DNA of 64,000 bases from Bacteroidetes bacterium OLB12 (GTDB taxonomy: Bacteria > Bacteroidota > Bacteroidia > Cytophagales > Cyclobacteriaceae): assembly GCA_001567185.1 (NCBI GenBank), contig LNFR01000083.1, forward strand, positions 18,014 through 82,013, read 5' to 3'. A model generated the notes under the pieces. The model made no database searches, had not been told where the DNA came from, and saw only the letters and a program-made list of their open reading frames with translations. Shown one piece after another: positions 1 to 10,199 of the stretch (its first letter is position 1; each line of letters opens with the position of its first letter). Made by a program: the position numbers and the translations under genes.

Positions 1-127
1 CATAGGCAAGGTTGGTGGTGAGTTGATCGTATGCGGCATAATCAACCGGGCGTGTTCGGGTACGGTCTTGCTGGCCCGCCACCGAATGTGAAAAAAACAC
101 AATCGCTAAAAATATACCCAGTCGCAT
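1..127 (-). CDS. Secreted protein of unknown function, N-terminus only
   Basis: The reverse strand reads an ATG at 127 followed by 42 codons that run off the left edge. The first 20 or so residues (MRLGIFLAIVFFSHSVAGQQ) form a typical signal peptide: one Arg, a hydrophobic core, then a small-residue cleavage site before QQD. Only about 20 mature residues are visible, so no family can be named. It is divergent from the ABC permease at 206, with about 78 bases between the two starts that must hold both promoters. Confidence 0.6.
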   Translation of the reverse strand, partial: MRLGIFLAIVFFSHSVAGQQDRTRTRPVDYAAYDQLTTNLAY

Positions 128-205
128 ACACGCAGTAAACACCTCCTGCAACTTACTCCATCGGCCTCGCTTCGTAAAGTTAAAAATTGACTATTTTAGC
201 CGGTC

Positions 206-1682
206 ATGATTCAAGCCTTGTTCGTTCACAGCTGGAAGAAGTTTACCCGTTCGGTTTCATTTTCAAAAGAGCTTGCCACCCATCTGTTCCTGGCATTTAT
301 TGCGCTGACGCTGGTGGGGTATTCGCTGGCCCTGGGTTTCGTGCTGGAGAATATTATCACCAAAGGTTTGAAACAAGCCGATAGCTTTCAGTTTCTAAAT
401 GGCCTGGTGCTGTATTACTTCGGATTTGAATTTATGATGCGTTACTTCATGCAAAACCTGCCGGTGCTGGACGTACAGCCTTACCTGCACCTGCCCATGA
501 AACGCAGCCGCATTGTCCATTACCTGCTTCTTAAATCCGAAGTCCATGTACTCAATATCCTGGTGCCCCTGCTCTTTGCTCCCTTTGCCTTTACAACGGT
601 TGCCGCACGCTTTGGTACCGGGGCCTGGAACTGGCTGCTCTCGCTATGGATGATCAGCATCGGCATGCATTATGTCATTCTTCTTTTTAAAAAGGGATGG
701 GACGATACCCTGCCCGGGTTTCTTGCTCTGATCGCCTTCTTCGGATTGCTGGGGGCTTCCGACTACTATGGCTGGTTTAAATTGTCGGAGGTTTCTTCCT
801 GGCTGTTTGCCTACACGGTGCAAGGTCCCATCCTGCTGCTGATCATCACACTGTTTGTATTGTTGTTGTACTTCTTCAGTTTCCGGTTCTTTCTCCACAG
901 CATGTACCCCGATGAAAGGACCTTGCAAAAGACAACCTGGGGACGTACGCAAGACTGGAGTTTTCTTAATTCCTTTGGGGCTGTTGGCGATTGGATCAAC
1001 CTCGAGATAAAATTGATTTTGCGCAACAAGCGCACACGTAATGTTCTTTTTCTCAGTTCTTTCTTCTTGCTATACGGGTTGATTTTCTATACCCGCGATC
1101 GCTATACCGAAGGCATGCCCGGCTTTTTGCTTTTTATCGGCACTTTCATTACCGGAATTTTTATGATCAACTATGGCCAGTTCCTTTTCAGCTGGCAGGG
1201 CGGGCATTTTTGATTTTATTCTTACGCGACCCGTTTCATTGACACAGTACGTAGAATCAAAATACTGGTTGCTGAGCGGGGTTACCGTAATCTGTTTTCT
1301 GCTCAGCATCCCCTATGTCTATTTTGGGTGGAAGATATTACTCATCCAGACGGCAATGACCTTATTTAATCTGGGCGTAAATAGTTATGTAATCATGAAC
1401 ATGGCCATGTGGGAGCCAAAGAAAATTGATTTAGGCAAAGGAACAACTTTCAACTACGAAGGGGTGGGTGCTGCCCAGTGGGTAATGGGTATTCCCATTT
1501 TGATCGGCCCTTATCTTTTTTATCTGCCTTTCAGTTGGGCGGGGTATCCCACTCTTGGTCTGTTGGCTGTAGGGATTGTAGGATTGATTGGCATTGTACT
1601 GCGGCCCTACTTTTTGAAAATAACTACTCAACGACTCGAATCCCGTAGGTACGTGATTGCTGCGGGCTTTAGAAAAGACTAA
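206..1682 (+). CDS. DUF5687-type ABC transporter permease (one frameshift)
   Basis: Membrane subunit of an ABC exporter, about 491 residues once a frameshift is corrected. Reading from 206 gives many hydrophobic segments and a DUF5687-like course, then stops at 1211-1213. Removing one T from the run at 1207-1211 continues straight into FDFILTRPVSLTQYVESKYW and the rest of the protein to 1682. The uninterrupted similarity across the join suggests one gene, with the shift either a sequencing error or recent. Five bases downstream starts the matching ATP-binding subunit, so the two form an operon. The substrate cannot be told from sequence; family assignment is from recall of the fold and the partner gene. 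Confidence 0.8.
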
Positions 1683-1687
1683 CTAAT

Positions 1688-2381
1688 ATGATCTCCATTC
1701 AGGCATTAAAAAAATCTTACAAAAACACCCCCGTGGTTGACATCCCTCAACTTGGCATTAGTCAAAATGAAAGTTTTGGATTGGTGGGAAACAACGGAGC
1801 CGGTAAGACCACCTTGTTTAGAATGATCTTAGACCTGGTGCGCCCCACGGAAGGCGAAGTGCAGATCAATGGCAGAAATGGGCAGGGCAATGATGAATGG
1901 AAGCATTATGTTGGCTCATTCCTGGATGAAAATTTTCTGATTCCCTATCTCACCCCGGATGAGTATTTTAAATTCGTTGGGAAGCTTCACAATTATTCGG
2001 ATGCGGATCTCAAACATTTCACTCAAAAATTTGAAGACCTTTTTCACGGGGAGATTACCGGAAAAGACAAATACATTGGCGATCTTAGCAAAGGGAATTT
2101 AAAAAAAGTAGGCATTGCCGCAGCCTTTCTTGGCAACCCGCAAGTTGTTATCCTGGACGAACCGTTTGAAAACCTGGATCCCACTTCTCAAATCCGGCTC
2201 AAGCAACTGTTGCAACAGGAACGCCAGTCGCGATCGCTCACCTATCTGATTTCCAGCCACGAACTTAAACCACATTACGGAAATTTGCGAGCGCATTGTG
2301 GTATTGGAAAAGGGCCGCATAATCAAAGACCTGAAAGGAACCAACCTGCTGGCCGAGTTGGAAGCATACTTCAACGCATAA
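1688..2381 (+). CDS. ABC transporter ATP-binding protein (one frameshift)
   Basis: Nucleotide-binding subunit, about 230 residues, that would drive the permease encoded just upstream. It has a Walker A (GNNGAGKTT near residue 35), a signature-like LSKGNLKKVG in place of LSGGQ, a Walker B (VVILDEPFENLDP) and the switch-histidine region SSHEL. After SSHEL the frame is lost at the A run 2267-2269; dropping one A restores NHITEICERIVVLEKGRIIK and a natural end at 2379-2381. The gene ends directly against the stop codon of the convergent hydrolase at 2382, with no spacer for a separate terminator. Confidence 0.85.
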
Positions 2382-3416
2382 CTATTGGATGGCGCTCCAC
2401 CAGGTTGTAGCGGGCAGTGACTCTTTCAACATCACCGGCTCGCCAATCCGGGGTGTGGTTACGTTCACGTTCAACAAACCTGCTTTTTGCCAGGCGCGGT
2501 CGATCGGATCTTTCCAGGCGTGGTTGGACAATACAAATTTCCCCCAATGTACCGGCATCAATACCCGTGCATTCAGATCAATGCTGGCCTGCACGGTTTC
2601 TTCCGGCATCATGTGAATATTCGGCCATTGGCGGTCGTACTGGCCGCATTCCAGAATAGCCAAATCAAACGATCCAAACTTTTCGCCAATGGTTTTGAAG
2701 GTGGTATCGTAACCCGAATCGCCACCTACGAAAATCTTTTGATGCGGAGTCTGAAGCACATACGATGTCCATAAAGTTTTATTACGAATCAGTCCGCGCC
2801 CTGAAAAGTGCCGGGCCGGTGTGGCGGTAAGGTGAATCTCATCCAACACCTCTGCGCCCTCCCACCAATCGAATTCTGTAATGCGGGCAGCGTCAATGCC
2901 CCAATGCTCGAGATGCGCGCCAACGCCCAATGGAGCCACAATTTTTTTCACATTTGATTTCAATTGAATTATGCTGCCATAATCCAGGTGATCGTAATGG
3001 TCGTGGGTTAGCAGCAACAAATCGATGGATGGAAAATCGCTGGGCGCATAAATCCGGCCGGCAAATGATTTTGTGCCAATAAACTGAAGCGGAGACGGGC
3101 GATCGCTGAAAACCGGATCTACCAAAATGTGCTTTCCTTCCAACACCAGTAAGTAAGAGGAATGTCCAAACCAAATCAACTGGGGCTGGTTGGTAGGCAG
3201 CAATTTCAAATCTGTTTTTACAACGGGAATTGTTGCTTTCGGGTAGCGCCCGGGTTTGTCTTTCATAAACTCGCGCATGATGGTAAAGTACGATGCGCCT
3301 TTTACCAGCATGGAAGTTTGAGTGAGGTTTTGAAAACTTCCCGCTCTGTAATTGGGCGATTGTTCAATGCGCGCTTGCCGGTTCCCGAAAGGCAACTTTC
3401 CAAAAGATAAATTCAT
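2382..3416 (-). CDS. Metallo-beta-lactamase-fold hydrolase (NAPE-PLD/UlaG-like)
   Basis: A 344-residue soluble hydrolase of the metallo-beta-lactamase fold. It shows the metal-binding motif LTHDHYDHLD (HxHxDH), a downstream His (PARHFSGRG), the Asp of GGDSGYD and a late His in MPVHWGKF, the ligand set of a dinuclear zinc site. The layout, with a long N-terminal segment and IWFGHSSYLL before the first beta strand, resembles the NAPE-phospholipase D / UlaG-like group, but the substrate cannot be inferred. It lies 44 bases downstream of the P-type ATPase on the same strand and could be co-transcribed with it. No signal peptide is seen. Confidence 0.8.
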   Translation of the reverse strand: MNLSFGKLPFGNRQARIEQSPNYRAGSFQNLTQTSMLVKGASYFTIMREFMKDKPGRYPKATIPVVKTDLKLLPTNQPQLIWFGHSSYLLVLEGKHILVDPVFSDRPSPLQFIGTKSFAGRIYAPSDFPSIDLLLLTHDHYDHLDYGSIIQLKSNVKKIVAPLGVGAHLEHWGIDAARITEFDWWEGAEVLDEIHLTATPARHFSGRGLIRNKTLWTSYVLQTPHQKIFVGGDSGYDTTFKTIGEKFGSFDLAILECGQYDRQWPNIHMMPEETVQASIDLNARVLMPVHWGKFVLSNHAWKDPIDRAWQKAGLLNVNVTTPRIGEPVMLKESLPATTWWSAIQ

Positions 3417-3460
3417 CTGATTGCAATATATAAGATTGACGCACCTTGCCTCATTTTATT

Positions 3461-5935
3461 CTATTCGCTGCCCAATCGCTTTCGCCATTTATACAACTCA
3501 ATCCACATTACCCCAACAAAAGCCAGTACCAGGCATAATACAATCTTATCGGGGGCGATCGCTTCAAATCCAAATTCACGCTGCACCGGTTCAACATAAA
3601 TAGAGAGAAACAGAATCACTAAAGAAATAATCAGGATCATGGGAATTAGCGGATTGCGGTAACGCAGCGTAGTAAGTACCGAGTAATAAAAGGAACGATT
3701 GGCCAGTGTTAAAAACAGGTTGCTGAAAATTAATGTGGTGTAAACAATCGTGCGCACAAAGGCTTCGCTGTGGCCGGTCTTCATAAAATAATATCCGGTT
3801 GCAAGGCACACCGCGGTAATGATCAGACCCTGCGCCATACTCAGCGAAAGCTCAGACCATGAAAAAAAAGTGCGGGTCATTTTGCGGGGTGGGCGCGCCA
3901 TGGAATTGGCTTCGATGGGCTCGTTCTCAAAAATTACAGAACACGTGGGCCCCATGATTAACTCCAGAAAAATAACATGCACGGGTGAAAACAAATCGAT
4001 GTATTCCCAAAGGAGAATCAACGGAATGGTAACGATCAGAATGATGGGAATGTGAATGGAGATAATGTATTGAATTGCTTTCTTCAGGTTTTCATAAATG
4101 CGTCTTCCTAACTCAATCGCTTCGGGCATGTGCTCCAGGTTATCATCGGCCAACACAAACGATGCCGCCTTGCGGGCCACCTCGCTGCCGCGCAGCCCCA
4201 TGGCCACACCAATGTGGGCAGCTTTTAATGCCGGGCCATCGTTCACACCATCACCGGTCATGGCTACCACTTCGCCATTGGCTTTCAACGCTTCGATCAC
4301 TCTTAATTTTGCCTCCGGAAACATGCGCGCAAAAATCGTAGTGTTGCCCACCTGCTGCTGCAACGCTGCTTGCGTCATCTGCATTACCTGCGTTCCCGTT
4401 AAGGGTTGGCCAACCATTTTCATTTCAACCTGCCGGGCAATAGAGATTGCTGTTTCGGTGTAATCGCCTGTAACCATCTTTACCTGGATGCCCGCCCGGT
4501 AAAATTTTTGAAGTATAGAACGAATGTTTTTCCTGGGTGGATCGGAAAATCCTACTAACCCCAAAAGTTCAAATTTTAATTCATGCTGCGAAGCGGGAAG
4601 AGTTTCCTGATGAAGAGACCGCGCTACTGCCAATACCCTAAATCCACGGGTGCCCAACTCACGCGCGATAGCTTCGGTTTTACTACGATCCTGTTCACTC
4701 AACCCGCATTGTGCAAGAACGGTTTCCACGCCTCCCTTGCAGGCAATGAGTCGGTTCCTTCCATCGTGCCATACGTGCGTCATGATGGGCGGCTTGCCGC
4801 CAAGCGGATACTCATGCACAAACGAAAGCTGCGGCCGCTTGTCTGTGGGTGCCAACCGGCCGTACAATTCATGAATGGATTTCTCCATCGGGTCGAATGG
4901 CTTTTTCTCGGAGGCCATCATGGCGTATTCCAGTACTTCTGTAAAAACAGGATGTTCGGTGTAGTTGTGGAGCGTATCTTTCTGAAAATCATAGACGGCC
5001 GACAGCCGCATTTCATTTTCAGTAAGCGTACCCGTTTTATCCAGGCAGATAACCGTGGCGGCTCCAAGTGCTTCCACCGATGTGGGCGTGCGCGCAATCA
5101 CGCGCTTCTTGTAAAGATGATATGCCCCCAGCGCCATGAACGTGCTAAAGGCAACCGGAATTTCTTCCGGCAATACCGACATGGCCAGCGTAAGACCACG
5201 CAACAGGCTTTGTAATAATTCTCCGGACAAATAATAGTTGATGCCCCATACAATCAGGAACGCAACCACCCCGGCTGCCACCATCTTTCTAACAAAATTT
5301 TTGATCTGAATTTGCAACGGGGTTTTTTCAACATCAACCTTTTGCAGGCTTTGGCCGATTTTACCAAACTCAGTTTGCTTGCCAATTGCTACCACACGGG
5401 CTATGCACGAACCGGTTTGAATCAATGTGCCCTGAAACAGTTTATCATTCACCTGTTTTTCAACGGGAACGGATTCACCGGTAATTACACTTTCATTAAC
5501 TGAAAAATCATGGCTCTGCAACAGCACGGCATCGGCCGGTACCACGTTGCCATCTTCCAACACGAGTAAATCCTCCATTACAATTTCTTCGATGGCAATC
5601 TTCTGTTCGGCTCCGTTGCGGATCACTTTCGCAAGCGGGGTGGAGAGTTTTTTAAGTGCATCCACCGCTGTCCGGCTCCGGCTTTCCTGGAAAAGTGAAA
5701 TTCCTGAAACAAAGCCAAGCGCAACGAGCATGATGATGCCCTCGCCCGTTTCGCCAAGAAAGAAATAGATACCCGCGGTGCAAACTAAAATAATGAACAA
5801 GGGCTCGGTGGCAATTTCTCCTGCCGCTTGCAAGAACCGGTTTTGTTTATTACCAACAGAAACATTACGCCCATAGCGGGCCCGGTTTGCCCGCACCTCG
5901 TTATCGCTGAGCCCAAAAAGTTTTTCGTTTGTCAA
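3461..5935 (-). CDS. Cation-translocating P-type ATPase
   Basis: An 824-residue ion pump of the inner membrane. Visible motifs are an N-terminal cation ATPase domain, the actuator TGESVPVEK, the phosphorylation site DKTGTLT (Asp near residue 299), the hinge MTGDGVNDGPALK and the TM4 motif SVLPEEIPVAF. The PEEIP form of TM4 is close to the PEGLP of Ca2+-type (class II) pumps, so a divalent cation such as Ca2+ or Mg2+ is more likely than a heavy metal; there is no Cys-Pro-Cys. Several hydrophobic helices follow the catalytic domain at the C-terminus. The reading frame is intact and of normal length. Confidence 0.85.
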   Translation of the reverse strand: MTNEKLFGLSDNEVRANRARYGRNVSVGNKQNRFLQAAGEIATEPLFIILVCTAGIYFFLGETGEGIIMLVALGFVSGISLFQESRSRTAVDALKKLSTPLAKVIRNGAEQKIAIEEIVMEDLLVLEDGNVVPADAVLLQSHDFSVNESVITGESVPVEKQVNDKLFQGTLIQTGSCIARVVAIGKQTEFGKIGQSLQKVDVEKTPLQIQIKNFVRKMVAAGVVAFLIVWGINYYLSGELLQSLLRGLTLAMSVLPEEIPVAFSTFMALGAYHLYKKRVIARTPTSVEALGAATVICLDKTGTLTENEMRLSAVYDFQKDTLHNYTEHPVFTEVLEYAMMASEKKPFDPMEKSIHELYGRLAPTDKRPQLSFVHEYPLGGKPPIMTHVWHDGRNRLIACKGGVETVLAQCGLSEQDRSKTEAIARELGTRGFRVLAVARSLHQETLPASQHELKFELLGLVGFSDPPRKNIRSILQKFYRAGIQVKMVTGDYTETAISIARQVEMKMVGQPLTGTQVMQMTQAALQQQVGNTTIFARMFPEAKLRVIEALKANGEVVAMTGDGVNDGPALKAAHIGVAMGLRGSEVARKAASFVLADDNLEHMPEAIELGRRIYENLKKAIQYIISIHIPIILIVTIPLILLWEYIDLFSPVHVIFLELIMGPTCSVIFENEPIEANSMARPPRKMTRTFFSWSELSLSMAQGLIITAVCLATGYYFMKTGHSEAFVRTIVYTTLIFSNLFLTLANRSFYYSVLTTLRYRNPLIPMILIISLVILFLSIYVEPVQREFGFEAIAPDKIVLCLVLAFVGVMWIELYKWRKRLGSE

Positions 5936-6155
5936 TCGTTTGGCTGTTTGTCGTTGCGGACATTGGAGGGTACGAAAATGGAGCGTAGCGAAATGTCAAG
6001 ACCGGGCTGTACCGGTAGTGCCTTCCGTGACCAAACCACTACTTGAAACATACAGGTTAATTTAATACCAAATGCCCATACTGCAAACACATTTTTATTG
6101 CCTGACGCATGCCCGGGCGTAGTGGAAAAAATTCCTTTTTACTCATTTCAATAAT

Positions 6156-6470
6156 TTACTTTCCCTTTTTTACAATAATGCCAATCGCATTGGTTTTCTC
6201 TACCCATTCCGAAACACTAACTACAAAACTGGGTAGTCCGGCCTGCATTTTAAAGTGGTCAAATTCCACCACTTTAAATGTGGGATTGTGAATTTGCTCC
6301 CAGGTACCTAAAAATTCAAGTGTATAGCGTGTTCTCAGCCAATTTTTTATAATATCTGCTGCCCTGCTTTCGCCCCCCTTGGCGTTGGCCATATCAGTTA
6401 GTGAAATGTAATCTCGGTCATTAACCGTAAGTATTGCTATTTCTGTATTTTCAACTCTGATTTTTGCCAT
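6156..6470 (-). pseudogene. Truncated KilA-N domain protein
   Basis: From the ATG at 6470 (MAKIRVENTEIAIL) the 104-residue product matches the start of Bacteroidota KilA-N domain proteins: DYISLTDMANAKGG, AADIIKNWLRTRYTLEFLG and FVVSVSEWVEKTNAIGI are recognisable. It stops right after IIVKKGK. Full-length relatives continue for well over 100 more residues, beginning with a Tyr-Gly-Gly stretch that I cannot find in any frame downstream. So this is a true 3' truncation or deletion and not a simple frameshift. KilA-N is a DNA-binding domain of phage and accessory genes. An upstream reading to 6554 exists but has no family support. Confidence 0.6.
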
Positions 6471-6710
6471 AATCTTTTTTATCCCCAATACCCGTTCCCT
6501 AAAAAATTTCGTTTTCGGATTCTCCGTCAAATAGTACTCGGAATGAAATCCCAATAACCCATTTTTCTGAAAAGTCTAGCTTAAACAAATTTAACCCATT
6601 TGCGGCTAGAATCAGAGTTTTGGTGAGGACGGGGATGGTTCTTGCCGTCACTTTGGAATCGCAGGGATGCCATGTTCAAAGTTGTATATGTACTCCGTTC
6701 TGCCCCGCAC

Positions 6711-8048
6711 TCAAATCTCTTTATTACGCCAGCGTCCTGATTTCATGTAAGCAATTGCCATTGTAAACATGCTGAGCCAATATACCCACTCGCTGCCCCA
6801 GCCCCAGGCTATCGAAAGATTCAGGTACTCCAGCACCACATATACATACACCACGTAAATCACAATGGTGATCAGTTCAATTAAAAGATTTACGCGCGAG
6901 TTTCCGGTACCGGTTACCGCATTGAGCCAGATGGTGCCCACCGCCATGCCCAACAGTGCCACCGATACGATGCGCACAATGGGCACCGCCTCGGCAATGA
7001 AGGCATCGCCCTGGCTATAAAAAGAAAGGAACCACTCCGGAATTAAGTTGAGAATAATGAAAATGAAAAAACAGATGCCAAGGCTGAGACGCACCACCCT
7101 GCGGATCAACGGCATCACTTCGTCCGAACGGCCCTGGCCAATGATGTTGCTGACCATCGCGTTGGTAGTAGCTGCAAACGCCCAGCAAAAAACACCAAAC
7201 AATCCAAAGATGTTGCGCATCGTGTTGCTGATGGCCAATGCCCGCGGACCGTGATGTTCTATCAGGATATAAAAATATTCCCAGCTCATGATGCTGATGG
7301 CAAATTGTACAATCAACGGGGCCGAGATGGTTAAGATGAGCTTAATAACCGAGGCATCTACTTTGGTTTGCTCAAAGAATGCAAACGATTTGTGGATTCC
7401 CTTTATGCGAATGACGGCATAAATCACCAACAAGCCCGATACTTCGGCCAGAATGGAGGCATACGCTGCCCCATTAAAACCTATTGCCGGAAATCCGAAA
7501 TGACCAAAGATCATGGTATAGTCCAGCACAATATTGACGATCGCTTCGGCCAGCGTTCCCCAAATCAAAAACCGGGTTTGGTTGGTGCCCACCAGCAACG
7601 CATTGCGCATAACATACAAATAAAGAAAGGGCAGGCCCCAGATGCGGATCAACAAAAAGCCGATTACTTCGTTGGCGATAGCCGTATCGTGAATGAATGC
7701 CCGCATCACTACAGGCGCAAACAGATAGGTGATGGCAATGCCCATTGCTGCAATGGCCAGGGCAACCCAAACTCCGTTGTAAAACAATCGCCCGATTTCT
7801 TTCGGAAGGTTTTGTCCGGCCCTGCGGGCAATCAGTGCTTGCAGGCCATTGTTCAGGCCGCTGCCAATTACTGCAAAGATGAGGTAGTACACGCCCGTAA
7901 TGCCTGCGCTGGCCAACTCCTGCTCGCCCAACATGCCCAGAAAAATATTGTTGGTAATGAAATTGATCTGCGGCACCAGCATGGCCAGCGAAATGGGCAG
8001 CGCCATAAACAGAATTTGTTTATAACCGGTATTTAAGCGCAGTTCCAT
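6711..8048 (-). CDS. MATE family efflux transporter
   Basis: A 445-residue integral membrane protein with about 12 hydrophobic segments arranged as two related halves, as in the multidrug and toxin extrusion (MATE) family. Typical stretches are QINFITNNIFLGMLGEQELA near the N-terminus, GLNNGLQALIARRAGQ in the first half and TNAMVSNIIGQGRSDEV in the second. Such proteins export organic cations, drugs or flavins in exchange for Na+ or H+; the substrate is not predictable. It is divergent from the DUF885 gene, with 150 bases between the two starts. Frame intact. Confidence 0.85.
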   Translation of the reverse strand: MELRLNTGYKQILFMALPISLAMLVPQINFITNNIFLGMLGEQELASAGITGVYYLIFAVIGSGLNNGLQALIARRAGQNLPKEIGRLFYNGVWVALAIAAMGIAITYLFAPVVMRAFIHDTAIANEVIGFLLIRIWGLPFLYLYVMRNALLVGTNQTRFLIWGTLAEAIVNIVLDYTMIFGHFGFPAIGFNGAAYASILAEVSGLLVIYAVIRIKGIHKSFAFFEQTKVDASVIKLILTISAPLIVQFAISIMSWEYFYILIEHHGPRALAISNTMRNIFGLFGVFCWAFAATTNAMVSNIIGQGRSDEVMPLIRRVVRLSLGICFFIFIILNLIPEWFLSFYSQGDAFIAEAVPIVRIVSVALLGMAVGTIWLNAVTGTGNSRVNLLIELITIVIYVVYVYVVLEYLNLSIAWGWGSEWVYWLSMFTMAIAYMKSGRWRNKEI

Positions 8049-8198
8049 AAAGCGGTGGTGAAGGTAACAATCTTCTAAATTCCCAATGTGGCTATGTAGT
8101 AAAGAAAATTATAACCACATAGAATCGTAGTTTACCATATTCACAATCTTTATGAGATTTTCGCTGAAAAACTTTTAGCTTTCTAAAAATCATTTGTT

Positions 8199-9890
8199 AT
8201 GCGCTTCCTTACGTTACTCCTTTTACTCATCTGTACACTCTCCTTCGCTCAAACTGAAATGCCCAGCGAGGTGTATCCGCTCATCACGCAATACGAAGCC
8301 GACCGGGGCAGCTTACAGCGTTTTTATTTTATACAAGGATCGCCCGAACGCAGGGAACGTTTCACCACCTTTTATAAAGATTACCTCACGCGCCTGCAGC
8401 AACTACCGTTCGAAAGTTTTTCAACCGGGGGCAAGGTGGACTACATTATGATGAAGCGCATTTTTGAAAATGAACTTGCCTTGCTGGCGCAGGAAGAAAA
8501 AGAGGCTGCCCAGGTTGCCAAACTAACCGGCTATGCCAATCCGGTTTATGAAATTGAAAAGAACCGCAGGCGGGGCATTCAGTTGAAAAGTGAAGAGGTG
8601 GCCCAACAGCTCAGCAACATCCGGAAAGAAATACTCGCGGCACAGAAAAAGCTTTCGCAGGAACCCAACTTAACGGTAGCCCTCGCCAACCGGGCCGCAG
8701 AAATTATTGGTGGCCAGCAAATGGCACTCAAGAGTGCATTTGAATTTTACGATGGGTACGATCCGCAATTTTCATGGTGGGTGAAGCGGCCCTACCAGCA
8801 ACTGGATAGTGTAATGAGTAAATATGCGGGTGCGTTAAAAAATAAAATCGATCCGGCTACACGCCCGAAAGACGATGGCAGTGGCATTATCGGCAACCCG
8901 ATTGGCCGCGAGGAGTTGTTGCGTTTGCTGCAACTGGATATGATTCCGTATTCGCCCGAAGAGTTGGTAAACATTGCCAACAAAGAATTTGCCTGGTGCG
9001 ATGCTGAACTTCTAAAAGCCAGCCGCGAGATGGGCTTTGGCGATAACTGGAAAGCAGCCCAGGAAAAAGTAAAGCAAGCCTACGTACCGGCAGGCCAGCA
9101 ACCGGAAGCAATGCTAAAACTTTACGAGGAGTCGGTTGCCTTCCTGAAGAAAAACGATTTGATCACCATCCCCCCCATTGCGGAAGAAACCTGGCGCATG
9201 CGCATGATGCCGCCCAAACAACAACTAATCAGTCCGTTCTTTTTGGGTGGCGAAGTGTTGCAAATTGCCTATCCCACCGATGCCATGAGTCATGAAGACA
9301 AGCTGATGAGCATGCGGGGCAACAACCCGCACTTTTCGCGGGCCACCGTGCATCACGAACTGATTGCCGGCCACCACCTGCAAGGGTTTATGAACAACCG
9401 CTACAAAGCGTATCGTCATTACCGCACTCCGTTCTGGACGGAAGGGTGGGCCTTGTATTGGGAGTTGATTTTGTGGGACATGAACTTTCCGCGTGGGCCC
9501 GAAGATAAAATCGGCATGTTGTTCTGGCGCATGCACCGCTGTGCGCGGATTATTTTTTCACTCAACTATCACTTAGGCAAATGGACTCCGCAGCAGTGCA
9601 TCGACTTTCTGGTTGACCGCGTTGGTTTTGAGCGCGCCAATGCAGAAGCCGAAGTGCGCAGAAGTTTCACCGCCAACTACGGCCCGCTGTATCAACTTGC
9701 TTACATGACCGGGGCCTTCCAGTTTTATGCATTAAAAAAAGAATTGGTTGACAGCGGCAAGATGACCTACAAACAATACCACGATGCCGTGCTGCGCGAA
9801 AACAGCATGCCGGTGGAAATGGTACGCGCCATACTCACTAACCAACCGCTTACGCGCGATTTTAAAACGAATTGGAAGTTTTATAAGTAG
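8199..9890 (+). CDS. DUF885 family secreted peptidase-like protein
   Basis: A 563-residue protein with a signal peptide (MRFLTLLLLLICTLSFAQT) and the all-helical DUF885 body. The zinc site is visible as HHELIAGHHLQG near residues 384-394, an HExxGHH variant of the family motif, with a downstream Glu in FWTEGWALYWE as the probable third ligand. DUF885 proteins are related to M32-like zinc carboxypeptidases and are presumed exported metallopeptidases; the substrate is unknown. The last eleven codons (DFKTNWKFYK, stop at 9890) recur at 11643-11676, part of a recombination scar described separately. Confidence 0.8.
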   Translation: MRFLTLLLLLICTLSFAQTEMPSEVYPLITQYEADRGSLQRFYFIQGSPERRERFTTFYKDYLTRLQQLPFESFSTGGKVDYIMMKRIFENELALLAQEEKEAAQVAKLTGYANPVYEIEKNRRRGIQLKSEEVAQQLSNIRKEILAAQKKLSQEPNLTVALANRAAEIIGGQQMALKSAFEFYDGYDPQFSWWVKRPYQQLDSVMSKYAGALKNKIDPATRPKDDGSGIIGNPIGREELLRLLQLDMIPYSPEELVNIANKEFAWCDAELLKASREMGFGDNWKAAQEKVKQAYVPAGQQPEAMLKLYEESVAFLKKNDLITIPPIAEETWRMRMMPPKQQLISPFFLGGEVLQIAYPTDAMSHEDKLMSMRGNNPHFSRATVHHELIAGHHLQGFMNNRYKAYRHYRTPFWTEGWALYWELILWDMNFPRGPEDKIGMLFWRMHRCARIIFSLNYHLGKWTPQQCIDFLVDRVGFERANAEAEVRRSFTANYGPLYQLAYMTGAFQFYALKKELVDSGKMTYKQYHDAVLRENSMPVEMVRAILTNQPLTRDFKTNWKFYK

Positions 9891-9968
9891 TGAGACCCAG
9901 GCCAATCCCTTGAGCAACAAAACCATTAGAATTTTGTAAATTTGTTCTTATAACACTTTACATTCTAT

Positions 9969-10199
9969 ATGAGAATATTAAATGTTTCGATCTCAGAACT
10001 TGAACTTGATAAATTTGGAATTAAAAAAGATAAAATTTCATTTTCTGAATTTTTGGAGTTGGTTAGTCAGGAATTAATGAAGCAAAACCTTAACAAAACA
10101 GTAGAGCTTGCTGAAAAATACGGACTTTCGAAAATGACAATGGATGAAATTAGCAAAGAGGTTAAAGCTGTTAGAAAGCATGCAAAGAATCGTTATTGA
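9969..10199 (+). CDS. Antitoxin of a PIN toxin pair
   Basis: A 76-residue charged helical protein (begins MRILNVSISELELDKFGI). It ends at 10199 inside the first codons of the PIN toxin gene, the normal order and overlap of a type II antitoxin-toxin pair. The C-terminal half (KMTMDEISKEVKAVRKHAKNRY region) is basic and amphipathic, suited to wrapping the toxin or binding the operator. It resembles small antitoxins next to COG1569-type PIN toxins, but the assignment rests mainly on context. The sequence is A/T-richer than the flanking peptidase gene, which suits recent acquisition. Confidence 0.65.
   Translation: MRILNVSISELELDKFGIKKDKISFSEFLELVSQELMKQNLNKTVELAEKYGLSKMTMDEISKEVKAVRKHAKNRY

Noticed and set aside
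206-2381. Decayed ABC transporter pseudogenes
   Set aside because: Both breaks are single bases in homopolymers, and the restored frames give full-length conserved proteins; error is the simpler reading.
4583-5215. A 210-codon plus-strand open frame opposite the P-type ATPase
   Set aside because: It lies fully antisense to a complete, motif-bearing ATPase gene and its translation has no domain or family pattern.
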